A DNA stretch of 10,595 nt, from positions 1-10,595 of the forward strand of contig CAYTTV010000086.1 of assembly GCA_964440915.1 (NCBI GenBank), written 5' to 3'. Positions 1-6,444 of this stretch are shown here, in pieces; position 1 is the stretch's first letter; each line of letters opens with the position of its first letter. The notes beneath the pieces were generated by a model that had not been told where the DNA came from, made no database searches, and worked only from the letters and a program-made list of their open reading frames with translations. The DNA is from CAMPJM01 sp964440915 (GTDB taxonomy: Bacteria; Bacteroidota; Bacteroidia; Cytophagales; Cyclobacteriaceae). The translations under genes and the position numbers were made by a program.

Positions 1-1046
1 TTGATCCCAAATCCTACCCTACCTTTAGAAGGCAACCACATGCGTTCGGTCACACTATCGGCAAGTTGGTTGGTAGCCATTAGCTTCACTGTTTCTTTTT
101 CCAGCACCTTTTTGTTGTTCAACGTTCCACCGTTCACCAACATTTGAGCAAACTTCATATAGTCGTCCAAAGTAGAGGTCAATCCCCAACCTCCAGGTTT
201 AAGTGGCCACTCCTGCCCATTGAAAGCATTGGCTTGCTCGTCCGGAATCCTGATAAGCTGACCCCTCCCATCCATTTGGTACATGGCAGCCAGTTTTTCA
301 ATGTTCTTCGGCACATAAGCAGTATTTTCCATTCCTAGGGGATCAAGGATATGCTCCTTCACATACTCATCGAAAGGTTTTCCCGAAAGACGTTCTACAA
401 GAAATGCCTGCACGTCTACGCTGATACCATAAGACCACTCCTCTCCAGGATGCGTTGCCAAAGGCAAGCTACCAAGCTTTTTCGCCAGATCAGAAAGGGT
501 GTTTTCCAAATTCATCACATTGGCCTTCATGACTATTTCGCCGAGTATCGGGTGCTCGTTTGTTGCAAAACCCGCCGTATGACGAGTAATATCGCGAATC
601 GTAATAGGTCTATTCGCCGGCTCGGTCTTGATGTTGCCGGTATCATCTACTCCCACAAACACCTCCATATTGGCAAACTCAGGTGCGTATTTGGACAGCG
701 GATCGTCGAGGTCGAAGGCGCCTTTTTCATATAGCTGCATCAGGGCAGTCCCTGTTATCGGCTTGGTCATCGAGTAGATCCTTACCACCGTGCTGCGGTC
801 CATCTTGGCATTGGCGTCACGGTCGGCATAACCAAAAGCATTAAAATAGACTTCTTGGTTCTTTTCAAAAATCAGAGCTGATACGCCTGCTATAGAATTT
901 GCCTCCACAAGGCTCTTCAAAGTGGAATCGATCCTAGCCTTAGCCGCATCATTGATAACGGAGGAAGTGCCTGTTTGCGCTCCGACAAACTGAGGGCAAG
1001 CCAAAGAGAGCATAACCAACAGGAGTGAGTATCTTATGTTTTTCAT
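1..1046 (-). CDS. Secreted serine hydrolase, beta-lactamase (class C)/esterase family, C-terminus beyond window
   Basis: Reading leftward from the ATG at 1046, the frame is open to the window edge (348 codons), so the C-terminus is missing. Residues 1-23 look like a Sec signal peptide (MKNIRYSLLLVMLSLA..., likely cleavage VGA|QT), placing the enzyme in the periplasm or outside. The catalytic Ser-x-x-Lys is SMTK at 92-95. The second motif is WSYGIS at about 204-209, with Tyr206 as the presumed general base; the Asn of true class C beta-lactamases is replaced by Ile, as in many esterase/peptidase-like members (PF00144). RHTAGF (155-160) and the GGWGLTSTLDDY region near 280 are also typical. The third motif (KTG/HTG-like) should lie off the left edge. 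I infer an esterase or D-amino-acid/peptide hydrolase rather than a resistance enzyme; the substrate cannot be told. No convincing promoter was found upstream, and the gene looks monocistronic. Confidence 0.93.
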   Translation of the reverse strand, partial: MKNIRYSLLLVMLSLACPQFVGAQTGTSSVINDAAKARIDSTLKSLVEANSIAGVSALIFEKNQEVYFNAFGYADRDANAKMDRSTVVRIYSMTKPITGTALMQLYEKGAFDLDDPLSKYAPEFANMEVFVGVDDTGNIKTEPANRPITIRDITRHTAGFATNEHPILGEIVMKANVMNLENTLSDLAKKLGSLPLATHPGEEWSYGISVDVQAFLVERLSGKPFDEYVKEHILDPLGMENTAYVPKNIEKLAAMYQMDGRGQLIRIPDEQANAFNGQEWPLKPGGWGLTSTLDDYMKFAQMLVNGGTLNNKKVLEKETVKLMATNQLADSVTERMWLPSKGRVGFGI

Positions 1047-1435
1047 GTTTTGAAGTTTGAATTATAAGGATTTTAAAAAGTGTGGTGATATTTAAAAGTT
1101 CTGTAAGCTTAAATGTAAATAAACATTATTTTTTCATCTTCGGAAAATTATAAATAGATATTCTCCTAGGGAGACGCCTCACCTTTTAGTTGACTGATAT
1201 CCTGAGCAATATTATTCCCAAGGGATGCCATGGCTCTACAGATGCCTCCATGCTCACCATTTATGGTGGTGGCGTTTTTACCTATTTGTAATGACATGAT
1301 TCTTATACCCTTGAATTAGCTTTACGCTTCCATACATGTTGTAGTGCAAAAGGCCATAAACGGGAAAAAAATGGCAATTATGATAATATTTGATCACACC
1401 GACACATTGAAAATGTAGGTGCTTTAATTTAAATT
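1047..1435. other. Intergenic region between divergent genes (389 bases)
   Basis: This gap separates the minus-strand serine hydrolase from the plus-strand acidic protein, so it must hold divergent promoters. I found no exact TAnnTTTG element facing either gene. The nearest is TAATATTTG at 1383-1391 on the plus strand, which has one extra spacer base. The only coding candidate is the 43-codon minus-strand ORF at 1166-1297. Short dyads are present: TCTCC-TAG-GGAGA at 1162-1174, overlapping that ORF's stop, and CACCAT/ATGGTG around 1256-1269 inside it. The flanks (1050-1160 and 1380-1435) are very AT-rich, as expected for promoter DNA. No tRNA or known riboswitch pattern was recognised. Confidence 0.6.
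1166..1297 (-). CDS. Possible 43-residue small protein, unrecognised
   Basis: An ATG at 1297 opens a 43-codon frame ending in TAG at 1166-1168. The product starts MSLQIGKNAT, continues with TINGEHGGICRAMASLGNNI and ends QLKGEASP. It has one Cys (residue 20), no signal peptide and no membrane segment. An in-frame TAA lies seven codons before the ATG, so the frame is not an open tail of something larger on that side. No strong ribosome-binding site is visible, which is normal here. It sits between the serine hydrolase and the acidic protein, in a gap larger than most in this window. It could be a true small gene, a degraded gene fragment or a chance ORF; I do not recognise the family. The 13-base dyad at its stop could end transcription, but only a loosely AT-rich tract follows. 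Confidence 0.25.
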   Translation of the reverse strand: MSLQIGKNATTINGEHGGICRAMASLGNNIAQDISQLKGEASP

Positions 1436-1924
1436 ATGAAAGAAAAAGAAGAAGATGTTCTGGCTCAAATTGAAAAGACGCTATTGCGAATTGTCACACA
1501 TGAAGATTGTCCGGAAATCATACTTGTGGAATTAGACACAGGTGGTTCAACCCTTCCAGAAGAAGGTATTATCCCTTATCTAAACCTGACCGGCTCCAAT
1601 GTTTTGGAGGGCGAGAATTTAGATGAAGCCATCCAAACCGCCATCGAGGAAGACGAGTTTGGGTACATACTAGATGTTTTGGACAATATCGATTGGGATG
1701 AATTTGAAATAAGGCTTCCTGCACTCTACCCTGACTGGCCGAAAGAGATAGATAAGGGCAACGAAAAAATAGTGGCCTCCCTCAACGCCACCTTTCAAAA
1801 CCATAAGGAAAAATTTAGGCATGTTAAAAAACTATATTTTCATACCGTAGATAATTTCAATTTTGTAAAAATTATTGATGATTCTCATAGAATTCCGGAT
1901 ACTTACTCCAAGAAATCTCAGTAA
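1436..1924 (+). CDS. Acidic hypothetical protein, 162 residues
   Basis: The only convincing plus-strand gene in the window. The start ATG at 1436 follows an AT-rich leader (AATTTAAATT) without a Shine-Dalgarno sequence. The product is soluble-looking: no signal peptide and no hydrophobic segment long enough to cross a membrane. It is strongly acidic in the first 105 residues (many Glu/Asp, for example DEAIQTAIEEDEFGYILDVL and DNIDWDEFEIRLP), with a more basic C-terminal third. The pattern suggests an alpha/beta cytoplasmic protein with a helical N-terminus. I do not recognise the family and assign no function; an immunity-like or regulatory role would be guesswork. It converges on the secreted helical protein to its right, and its last codons and stop are built into the stem of a long hairpin (1892-1934). 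Confidence 0.8.
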   Translation: MKEKEEDVLAQIEKTLLRIVTHEDCPEIILVELDTGGSTLPEEGIIPYLNLTGSNVLEGENLDEAIQTAIEEDEFGYILDVLDNIDWDEFEIRLPALYPDWPKEIDKGNEKIVASLNATFQNHKEKFRHVKKLYFHTVDNFNFVKIIDDSHRIPDTYSKKSQ

Positions 1925-1934
1925 GTTCCGGAAT
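1892..1934. terminator. Long hairpin at the junction of convergent genes, containing a stop codon
   Basis: The left arm ATTCCGGA (1892-1899) plus ACTTACT (1901-1907) pairs with AGTAAGT (1920-1926) plus TCCGGAAT (1927-1934). This gives 15 base pairs broken only by an unpaired T at 1900, around a 12-base loop. The TAA stop of the acidic protein (1922-1924) is inside the right arm, and the left arm encodes part of its C-terminus. The minus-strand gene ends only 34 bases to the right, so the structure lies just past both gene ends and would form in either transcript. There is no T-run directly after it on either strand, so a classical intrinsic terminator is not shown; mRNA 3'-end protection or limiting convergent read-through is equally possible. 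Confidence 0.5.
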
Positions 1935-1967
1935 CACGTGTATAGCTAGAATGACGCATCCAACTGA

Positions 1968-2387
1968 CTAATCTGCCTTAATCTTACTGGCTGCTCGTTC
2001 GGCTTTTCTTTGTTGCTTTTCAGCTTTGGCTTTTGCCTTTTCGGATTTTCGCTTTTGATTTTCGGCCTTTTGCTTAGCCTTTTCGGATTTCTCTCGTGCC
2101 TTGACAGCTTGCTTTTCCATTTTGGCTGCTCTACTGGCTTGTTTAGACGCATTTAACCGCTCTTTTTCGATCCGCCTCTCTTCTTTGGCTTTGATTTTCT
2201 CTTCTTTGGCTTTGATTTTGTTGGCCTTTTTCACCGCCTTGGGGTCTTCGGGTTCCGAAATGCTCCCCTGGGTAGTATTTTGCGCTTGGCCAGATTCGAT
2301 GGTATTGGTCTGTGCATAAACTGGAACAGTCAGAAAAAGACAGATCGCAGAAAATAATAGAATGGGTAAATGTGTTTTAGTTTTCAT
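1968..2387 (-). CDS. Secreted Lys/Ala/Glu-rich helical (coiled-coil) protein, 139 residues
   Basis: The ATG at 2387 gives a clear Sec signal peptide (MKTKTHLPILLFSAICLFLT, likely cleavage VYA|QT at 25/26). A Ser/Thr/Gln/Glu-rich linker (26-50) follows. Residues about 50-139 are almost entirely Lys, Ala, Glu, Arg and Gln, without Gly or Pro, which implies one long charged helix or coiled coil. Internal repeats are visible: KIKAKEE twice in tandem (57-70) and two similar 14-residue units (101-114 and 115-128, each starting SEKAK). The helix is net basic, so it could bind polyanions such as LPS, cell-surface polysaccharide or DNA, or act as a periplasmic spacer; this is inference. Proteins of this composition are often annotated hypothetical or TolA-like by low complexity alone. 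An overlapping 68-codon frame on the same strand is a shadow. Confidence 0.85.
   Translation of the reverse strand: MKTKTHLPILLFSAICLFLTVPVYAQTNTIESGQAQNTTQGSISEPEDPKAVKKANKIKAKEEKIKAKEERRIEKERLNASKQASRAAKMEKQAVKAREKSEKAKQKAENQKRKSEKAKAKAEKQQRKAERAASKIKAD
2004..2087 (-). repeat. Two degenerate 42-base tandem units in the helical protein
   Basis: Bases 2046-2087 and 2004-2045 encode residues 101-114 and 115-128 of the secreted helical protein. Both units begin SEKAK and end in Arg-Lys; they differ at a few residues and more silent positions, so this duplication looks older than the perfect 21-base repeat upstream. Fourteen residues equals two heptads, so the coiled-coil register is kept. Confidence 0.6.
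2177..2219 (-). repeat. Perfect 21-base tandem duplication
   Basis: Two identical 21-base units (period 21, start 2177 and 2198, with one extra matching base at the end) encode KIKAKEE twice, residues 57-70 of the helical protein. There are no silent differences, so the duplication looks recent or slippage-prone. Seven residues is exactly one heptad, so copy number can change without breaking frame or coiled-coil register. Confidence 0.85.
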
Positions 2388-2482
2388 AAGGGTTTGTTAA
2401 GATTAACTCAATAACAGCGTCTTTATTAAACGAGTTCATAAATTAACCAGCAGTAATTTTTATTTATTTAAACCATATCCCA

Positions 2483-2519
2483 GCCATTCTGTGCTAGCAC
2501 AGTTCCATTCTCAAATGGC
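2483..2519. promoter_or_regulatory. Palindrome nested in alternative stems (cruciform or RNA switch candidate)
   Basis: A perfect 14-base palindrome, CTGTGCTAGCACAG (2489-2502), is enclosed by GCCATT (2483-2488) and AATGGC (2514-2519), which are complementary. A second CCATT (2505-2509) can instead pair with AATGG (2514-2518) around a 4-base loop. CCATTCT therefore occurs as a direct repeat 21 bases apart (2484-2490 and 2505-2511), and the two outer stems exclude each other. The element lies 55-91 bases past the stop of fbpC and about 96-132 bases before the start of the secreted helical protein. It may be an operator for that gene or the 3'-end structure of the iron operon; there is no T-run to mark it as an intrinsic terminator. 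Confidence 0.45.
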
Positions 2520-2573
2520 ATTCATCAGGCAATTTTTCACTTCTACTAAAGAAAAAAACATTGGACTACCCTA

Positions 2574-3560
2574 TTATTCAGCAAACTCTAAAACATCTTT
2601 AGAGTCGAATCCTATTCTTATTCTGTCTCCAACATTTTTTTCTTTGGTCAACACAGTTACCTGCTCGCCATTGTCCAGCTTGAGGAGCAATTGGGTATTA
2701 TCTCCCAAAAAGGTTTTTTTAAGTACATTAGCATAAGTGACGTATTCGCATTCTTCGTTTATGCTGATACTTTCATGTCGGATAGCATGGCAGCATTCTG
2801 CCTTCAAAGGGCATTCAAAAGCTGCTTGCATAGCACTCGTCAACTGAATGGTGTTACCGAACAACGAGGCCACATAAATGGAATTGGGTTTAGTATAAAG
2901 GTTGGAGGCTGCATCTTTTTGAATCACCTTTCCTTGTTGTAAAATCAGGATTTCGTCTGCCACCGTCAAAGCATCCTGCGTATCATGGGTAATGAATAGC
3001 GCCGTTACGCCGGTCTTTTTTATAATGTCAAAAACCTGGCTTCTCAACTGCATCCTTAACATGGCATCGAGGTTGCTAAAGGGCTCGTCCAGAATTAACA
3101 AAGATGGATGCGGTGCCAATGCCCTGGCCAATGCTACTCGCTGTTGCTGACCACCCGACAGTTGGTGAGGATACCGCTGATCATGATCCTCCAATCCTAC
3201 AAGCTCCAACATTTCCAATGCCTTCGCTTTCTTGTCCTTCTGCTTAGAAATCCCATACGTGATATTGTCTAACACGCTTAAGTGCGGAAACAAAGCGTAC
3301 TCTTGAAAAACTAGCCCAATTTTTCTCTTCTCCGGCGGAACCAGTTTTTTGATAGAAGAAACCGTAACGCCATCCAGCTCCACAATCCCATGATCGGGCC
3401 TTTCCAGTCCAGCAATGAGCCGTACAAGCGTAGTCTTACCGCTGCCGCTCTCTCCTACTATGGCACATACATCTCCTTTGTCCAGGTGAAAAGACACTTT
3501 GTCAAGGGCAAAGTTTTTTCCCCTATTAAAGCTTTTGGAAAGTGAATCTACATGTAACAT
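2574..3560 (-). CDS. fbpC: Ferric-iron ABC transporter ATP-binding protein
   Basis: The ATPase of the iron importer, acting on the cytoplasmic face of the inner membrane. The nucleotide-binding domain is complete: Walker A GESGSGKT (36-43), Q-loop Gln86 in FQEYALFPHLSV, signature LSGGQQQRVALARALA (134-149), Walker B LLILDE (154-159), D-loop SNLD, and switch His192 (ITHD). A C-terminal regulatory segment (about 235-328) looks like the TOBE_2 domain of the FbpC/PotA group; the 328-residue length fits. Unusually, this segment holds three closely placed cysteines, C250, C256 and C257 (ECPLKAECC), with C271 nearby. The ATG at 3560 directly follows the TAA of fbpB with no spacer, so translation is probably coupled. 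Iron rather than sulfate, polyamine or thiamine is inferred from the binding protein. Confidence 0.93.
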   Translation of the reverse strand: MLHVDSLSKSFNRGKNFALDKVSFHLDKGDVCAIVGESGSGKTTLVRLIAGLERPDHGIVELDGVTVSSIKKLVPPEKRKIGLVFQEYALFPHLSVLDNITYGISKQKDKKAKALEMLELVGLEDHDQRYPHQLSGGQQQRVALARALAPHPSLLILDEPFSNLDAMLRMQLRSQVFDIIKKTGVTALFITHDTQDALTVADEILILQQGKVIQKDAASNLYTKPNSIYVASLFGNTIQLTSAMQAAFECPLKAECCHAIRHESISINEECEYVTYANVLKKTFLGDNTQLLLKLDNGEQVTVLTKEKNVGDRIRIGFDSKDVLEFAE

Positions 3561-5228
3561 TTATTTTTTTATCAGTAACTTATTCAAGAAAATCACAGGT
3601 AAAGTAGCTGTAAAGATAATGAATAAAGAGGGTATGGCAGCCTCCATGATCATTTCATCACTCGCATACTCATAAGCCTTAACGGCCAAAGTACTCACAT
3701 GGTATGGCTTCAGGATCAAAGTCAACGGCAACTCTTTCAGTACATCTATAAAAACCAAAATCAAGGCACTAAAGATCCCTGTCTTAATCAAGGGATATTC
3801 TATCTTGAAGAATGTTCTGAGGTTGCCCACCCCCAGCATCTTAGAAGAGTCGGGTATCGCTTTGTCTACTTTTAAGGATGTAGACTCTATGGGATTAAAA
3901 GCAACGGCCAGAAATCTAACGCAATAGGCATAGACCAGAACAAGCAAGGTGCCGTGCAAAAGCAAGCCCCTTTTATAAGAAAACAGGCTGTCCATGACAC
4001 CGATCAACCATTTGTCAAACATCAAAGTTGGGATCATCACCCCAATGGCAATAACCGCTCCTGGAATAGCATAGCCCAAAACGCCCATCCTTGCGAAGCT
4101 TTTGATAAAGCTCAGAAAGCTCCATTTAGAAAAATAAATCAGCAAAGTAGCAAAAACTACCGTAATGGCTGCGGTGAGCATGGCAATCCCGAAAGTCTGT
4201 AATGAAAGCACCAAGAAATCAAAATTGAAAACTTTATGTGCAGTCAATACGGCCCAATAGAAAAGTTGAAAAATCGGAATAAAGAAACCAAGCATGATGG
4301 GTATAAGCACTGCACTAAAGATAGCCAACTGCATCCCTTTGCTTCCTGTTTTCCTGTAGATATGCGTGTTGCTGGTGCGCAAATTGGCTACTTTGATATG
4401 TCGTGCTTGCCATTTTTCGAAAAGGATAAGCGCAAAAACAAGCACGATCAGCAATGCCGATAAATAAATAGCCGTTTCGGGCTCCTCCAAAGAAAACCAA
4501 GCCCTGAATATGCCAGTAGTAAAGGTATTGATACCAAAATATTGGGCTGCCCCATAGTCATTGAGTACCTCCATCAGCACCAATACCAGGCCGGCAATTA
4601 TTGCAGGTCGCGCAAGGGGTAAAATGAGCTTGAAAAAAGACCTTGCCTCGCTAACTCCAAGCATTTTAGAAGCCTCAAACATGCTGTTGGCCTGATTGAG
4701 GAAAAAGGCCCTGGAACTAACGTACACGTATGGAAAAAGAGAAATGCTCAATACGTAGGCAAGACCATATTTATTCATGATATCCACCCGTATAAAGTCC
4801 ATGCCAAGATAATGTAGCATGAGATTTAAACTACCTCCATAATCGAAAACTCCAGCATACGCATAGGCTACGATATACGACGGTATGGATAATGGAAGGA
4901 TTAGTAGCCATTCCGTCTGTTTTCTGAAAGGAAATTCGAACCGGGTAACTAACCAAGCCGTCGATACCCCTATTACCAGCACCAAAAGGCTACATGCAAA
5001 AACCAGAAAAAGGGTGTTTGAAATATAGCCCATGAGGAGATGCTCTACAATATGGCCCCAAGTATCCCCAGGGCCATTGAATAGAGTAAATCCTATAGAT
5101 ATCACCGGCAAAGCCAAAAAGAAAACGATCGCAACAGTGAGTATAGACCAACGATTGCTGTCTCTTCTTAAGCGGCGTAATCGGTGTTTTAAGGAAAAAT
5201 AATTGCTACTACTTCCACCCTGTCTCAT
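3561..5228 (-). CDS. fbpB: Ferric-iron ABC transporter permease, two fused domains
   Basis: An inner-membrane permease of about 555 residues made of two fused BPD_transp_1 domains with about 12 membrane helices, the usual FbpB/SfuB/FutB layout. Each half carries an EAA-type coupling loop for the ATPase: EASKMLGVSEARSFFKLILP near 185-204 and DSSKMLGVGNLRTFFKIEYP near 460-479. The N-terminus before the first helix is basic (KHRLRRLRRDSNR). I choose the ATG at 5228; a TTG one codon upstream is possible but weaker. The start lies inside the 3' end of fbpA, giving a 20-base overlap and likely translational coupling. The stop TAA touches the ATG of fbpC. The gene provides the channel for iron delivered by the binding lipoprotein. 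Confidence 0.93.
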   Translation of the reverse strand: MRQGGSSSNYFSLKHRLRRLRRDSNRWSILTVAIVFFLALPVISIGFTLFNGPGDTWGHIVEHLLMGYISNTLFLVFACSLLVLVIGVSTAWLVTRFEFPFRKQTEWLLILPLSIPSYIVAYAYAGVFDYGGSLNLMLHYLGMDFIRVDIMNKYGLAYVLSISLFPYVYVSSRAFFLNQANSMFEASKMLGVSEARSFFKLILPLARPAIIAGLVLVLMEVLNDYGAAQYFGINTFTTGIFRAWFSLEEPETAIYLSALLIVLVFALILFEKWQARHIKVANLRTSNTHIYRKTGSKGMQLAIFSAVLIPIMLGFFIPIFQLFYWAVLTAHKVFNFDFLVLSLQTFGIAMLTAAITVVFATLLIYFSKWSFLSFIKSFARMGVLGYAIPGAVIAIGVMIPTLMFDKWLIGVMDSLFSYKRGLLLHGTLLVLVYAYCVRFLAVAFNPIESTSLKVDKAIPDSSKMLGVGNLRTFFKIEYPLIKTGIFSALILVFIDVLKELPLTLILKPYHVSTLAVKAYEYASDEMIMEAAIPSLFIIFTATLPVIFLNKLLIKK

Positions 5229-6246
5229 CAAATATCAAAACTGCCTTTTTGTTATTTTTCCCTAGCTCCGTCAAATTAAGATCGTCTTCTTTGAATGTTC
5301 CCCATTCCTGAACAGTGGGAGAAGGTGCTATATTTTGGTTGATAGGATATTCATAATTCGTTTTAGAGAAAATCTCCTGCGCTTCGTCGGATATTAAATA
5401 TTCTACGAAAAGGATGGCGTTTTCCTTATTGGGAGCATGTTTTGCCACACCTGCACCACTCACATTTATATGTGTGCCTCTGCCCTCTTGGTTAGGGAAA
5501 TATATGCCTACCTGTTTGGCGATCTCTACCTCCTGATTATCGGAAGAGTTCAACATTTGCCCTATATAATAAGAATTCACAATCGCCAAATCCCCTTCAC
5601 CTGCCACCACTGCTTTTACCTGATCCCTATCGCTTCCTTTTGGTGCACGAGCCATGTTGGCCATGATTCCTTTTGCCCATTCCTTGGCTTGACCTTCCCC
5701 ATTGTGTGCAATGATGGATGCCAGTAACGATTGGTTATAGATATTGCCAGAAGAACGGATCAGCAACTTGTTCTTCCATTTATCGGAAGTGAGGTCTTCA
5801 TAAGTGCTGAGGTCTTCAGGGCTTACTCGATCTTTTGCATATACGATAATCCGCGCCCGCTTGGTAAACCCAAACCAATGGTTATCCTCATCTTGAAGAT
5901 GTGCTGGAATAGCTTCTTCCAATATCTCTGAATCTATTGCTTGAAGTAAGCCCTGCTCCTTGGCTCTCGACAACCTGCCGGCATCTACTGTAATAAGAAC
6001 GTCTGCCGGAGAATGCTCTCCTTCCATATTCATCTTCTGTATAAGCTCATCAGCACTAGCATTCGTCACATTCACCTTGATGCCGTATTTTTCTTCAAAC
6101 TGCTCAAACAAATTTTGGTCAGCTTCATAGTGACGGTGTGTATAAACATTCACTACTTTGCTCTGTTCTGAGGTCTCAGATTGCTTTTTGCCTTCACCGC
6201 ATCCAACAAGTGACAGGAAAGCCAGTATCGTTAATATCTTTTTCAT
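5209..6246 (-). CDS. fbpA: Ferric-iron binding lipoprotein of ABC importer
   Basis: The periplasmic iron-capturing subunit. From the ATG at 6246 it begins MKKILTILAFLSLVGC, a lipoprotein signal with lipobox LVGC and lipidated Cys16; length is 345 residues. The mature part is a class II binding-protein fold. The strand YTHRHYEADQ (35-44) and adjacent Tyr226-Tyr227 (NSYYIG) mark the FbpA/FutA iron-binding group; Tyr40 and Tyr170 (GNIYNQ) are likely extra ligands, matching the multi-tyrosine Fe3+ site of FutA-like proteins. An upstream in-frame TTG at 6294 is rejected because it lies within the predicted -7 box and would put 16 non-signal residues before the signal peptide. No acidic run follows Cys16 (GEGKK), so it should stay on the periplasmic side. 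It is first in the fbpABC operon, downstream of a promoter and palindrome suggesting iron repression. Confidence 0.94.
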   Translation of the reverse strand: MKKILTILAFLSLVGCGEGKKQSETSEQSKVVNVYTHRHYEADQNLFEQFEEKYGIKVNVTNASADELIQKMNMEGEHSPADVLITVDAGRLSRAKEQGLLQAIDSEILEEAIPAHLQDEDNHWFGFTKRARIIVYAKDRVSPEDLSTYEDLTSDKWKNKLLIRSSGNIYNQSLLASIIAHNGEGQAKEWAKGIMANMARAPKGSDRDQVKAVVAGEGDLAIVNSYYIGQMLNSSDNQEVEIAKQVGIYFPNQEGRGTHINVSGAGVAKHAPNKENAILFVEYLISDEAQEIFSKTNYEYPINQNIAPSPTVQEWGTFKEDDLNLTELGKNNKKAVLIFDETGWK

Positions 6247-6291
6247 ATTTATTATAAGGGTAGGTTTTATGAGTGGAAAATTTTCTAGGCT

Positions 6292-6317
6292 CAAAAATAC
6301 TTCTTATTTAGATTCAA
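6292..6317 (-). promoter_or_regulatory. Candidate Bacteroidota promoter of the fbpABC operon
   Basis: On the minus strand TATTTTTG (6299-6292) matches the Bacteroidota -7 element TAnnTTTG. A TTG at 6317-6315 could be the -33 element, but the 15-base spacing is shorter than the usual 17-23. Transcription would begin near 6285, giving a leader of about 39 bases before the fbpA ATG at 6246. Confidence 0.5.
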
Positions 6318-6329
6318 TAAAAATAAGAA
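6301..6329. promoter_or_regulatory. 29-base imperfect palindrome, candidate iron-responsive operator
   Basis: Centred on C6315, 12 of 14 base pairs are symmetrical; the only mismatches are 6310/6320 and 6311/6319. The arms are TTCTTATTT and AAATAAGAA with core ATTCAAT. It begins two bases upstream of the predicted -7 box and covers the putative -33 TTG, so a bound protein would block RNA polymerase. Placement before an iron-uptake operon suggests a Fur- or DtxR/IdeR-type repressor; the sequence is not a clear match to the E. coli Fur box. No regulator gene is in the window. Confidence 0.55.
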
Positions 6330-6444
6330 ACGAAAAAGCGATGAGTTTCCAAAGATAAATTCAAATTCATCTTGAGTTATTACTGTTAAATCTTTAAACA
6401 GGAGTAATGATTGAGCAGGTATTGGTCTAAGCAACTGCGCCAAC

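Noticed and set aside
351..734. 127-codon plus-strand open frame
   Set aside because: It lies antisense inside the serine hydrolase, whose SxxK and WSYG motifs confirm the minus-strand reading.
1..1046. Antibiotic-resistance beta-lactamase
   Set aside because: The YxN motif of true class C enzymes is replaced by YGI, and the sequence fits the broader esterase/peptidase group; resistance is not supported.
1892..1934. Terminal inverted repeats of a small mobile element
   Set aside because: The arms are only 12 bases apart and one lies within a coding sequence; no target-site duplication or transposase is seen.
1946..2152. 68-codon minus-strand Lys/Pro-rich frame
   Set aside because: It is an out-of-frame reading of the repetitive helical protein gene; the signal peptide supports the other frame.
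6301..6329. Classical E. coli-type Fur box
   Set aside because: The dyad does not fit the GATAATGATAATCATTATC consensus well, so I call it only a candidate iron-responsive operator.
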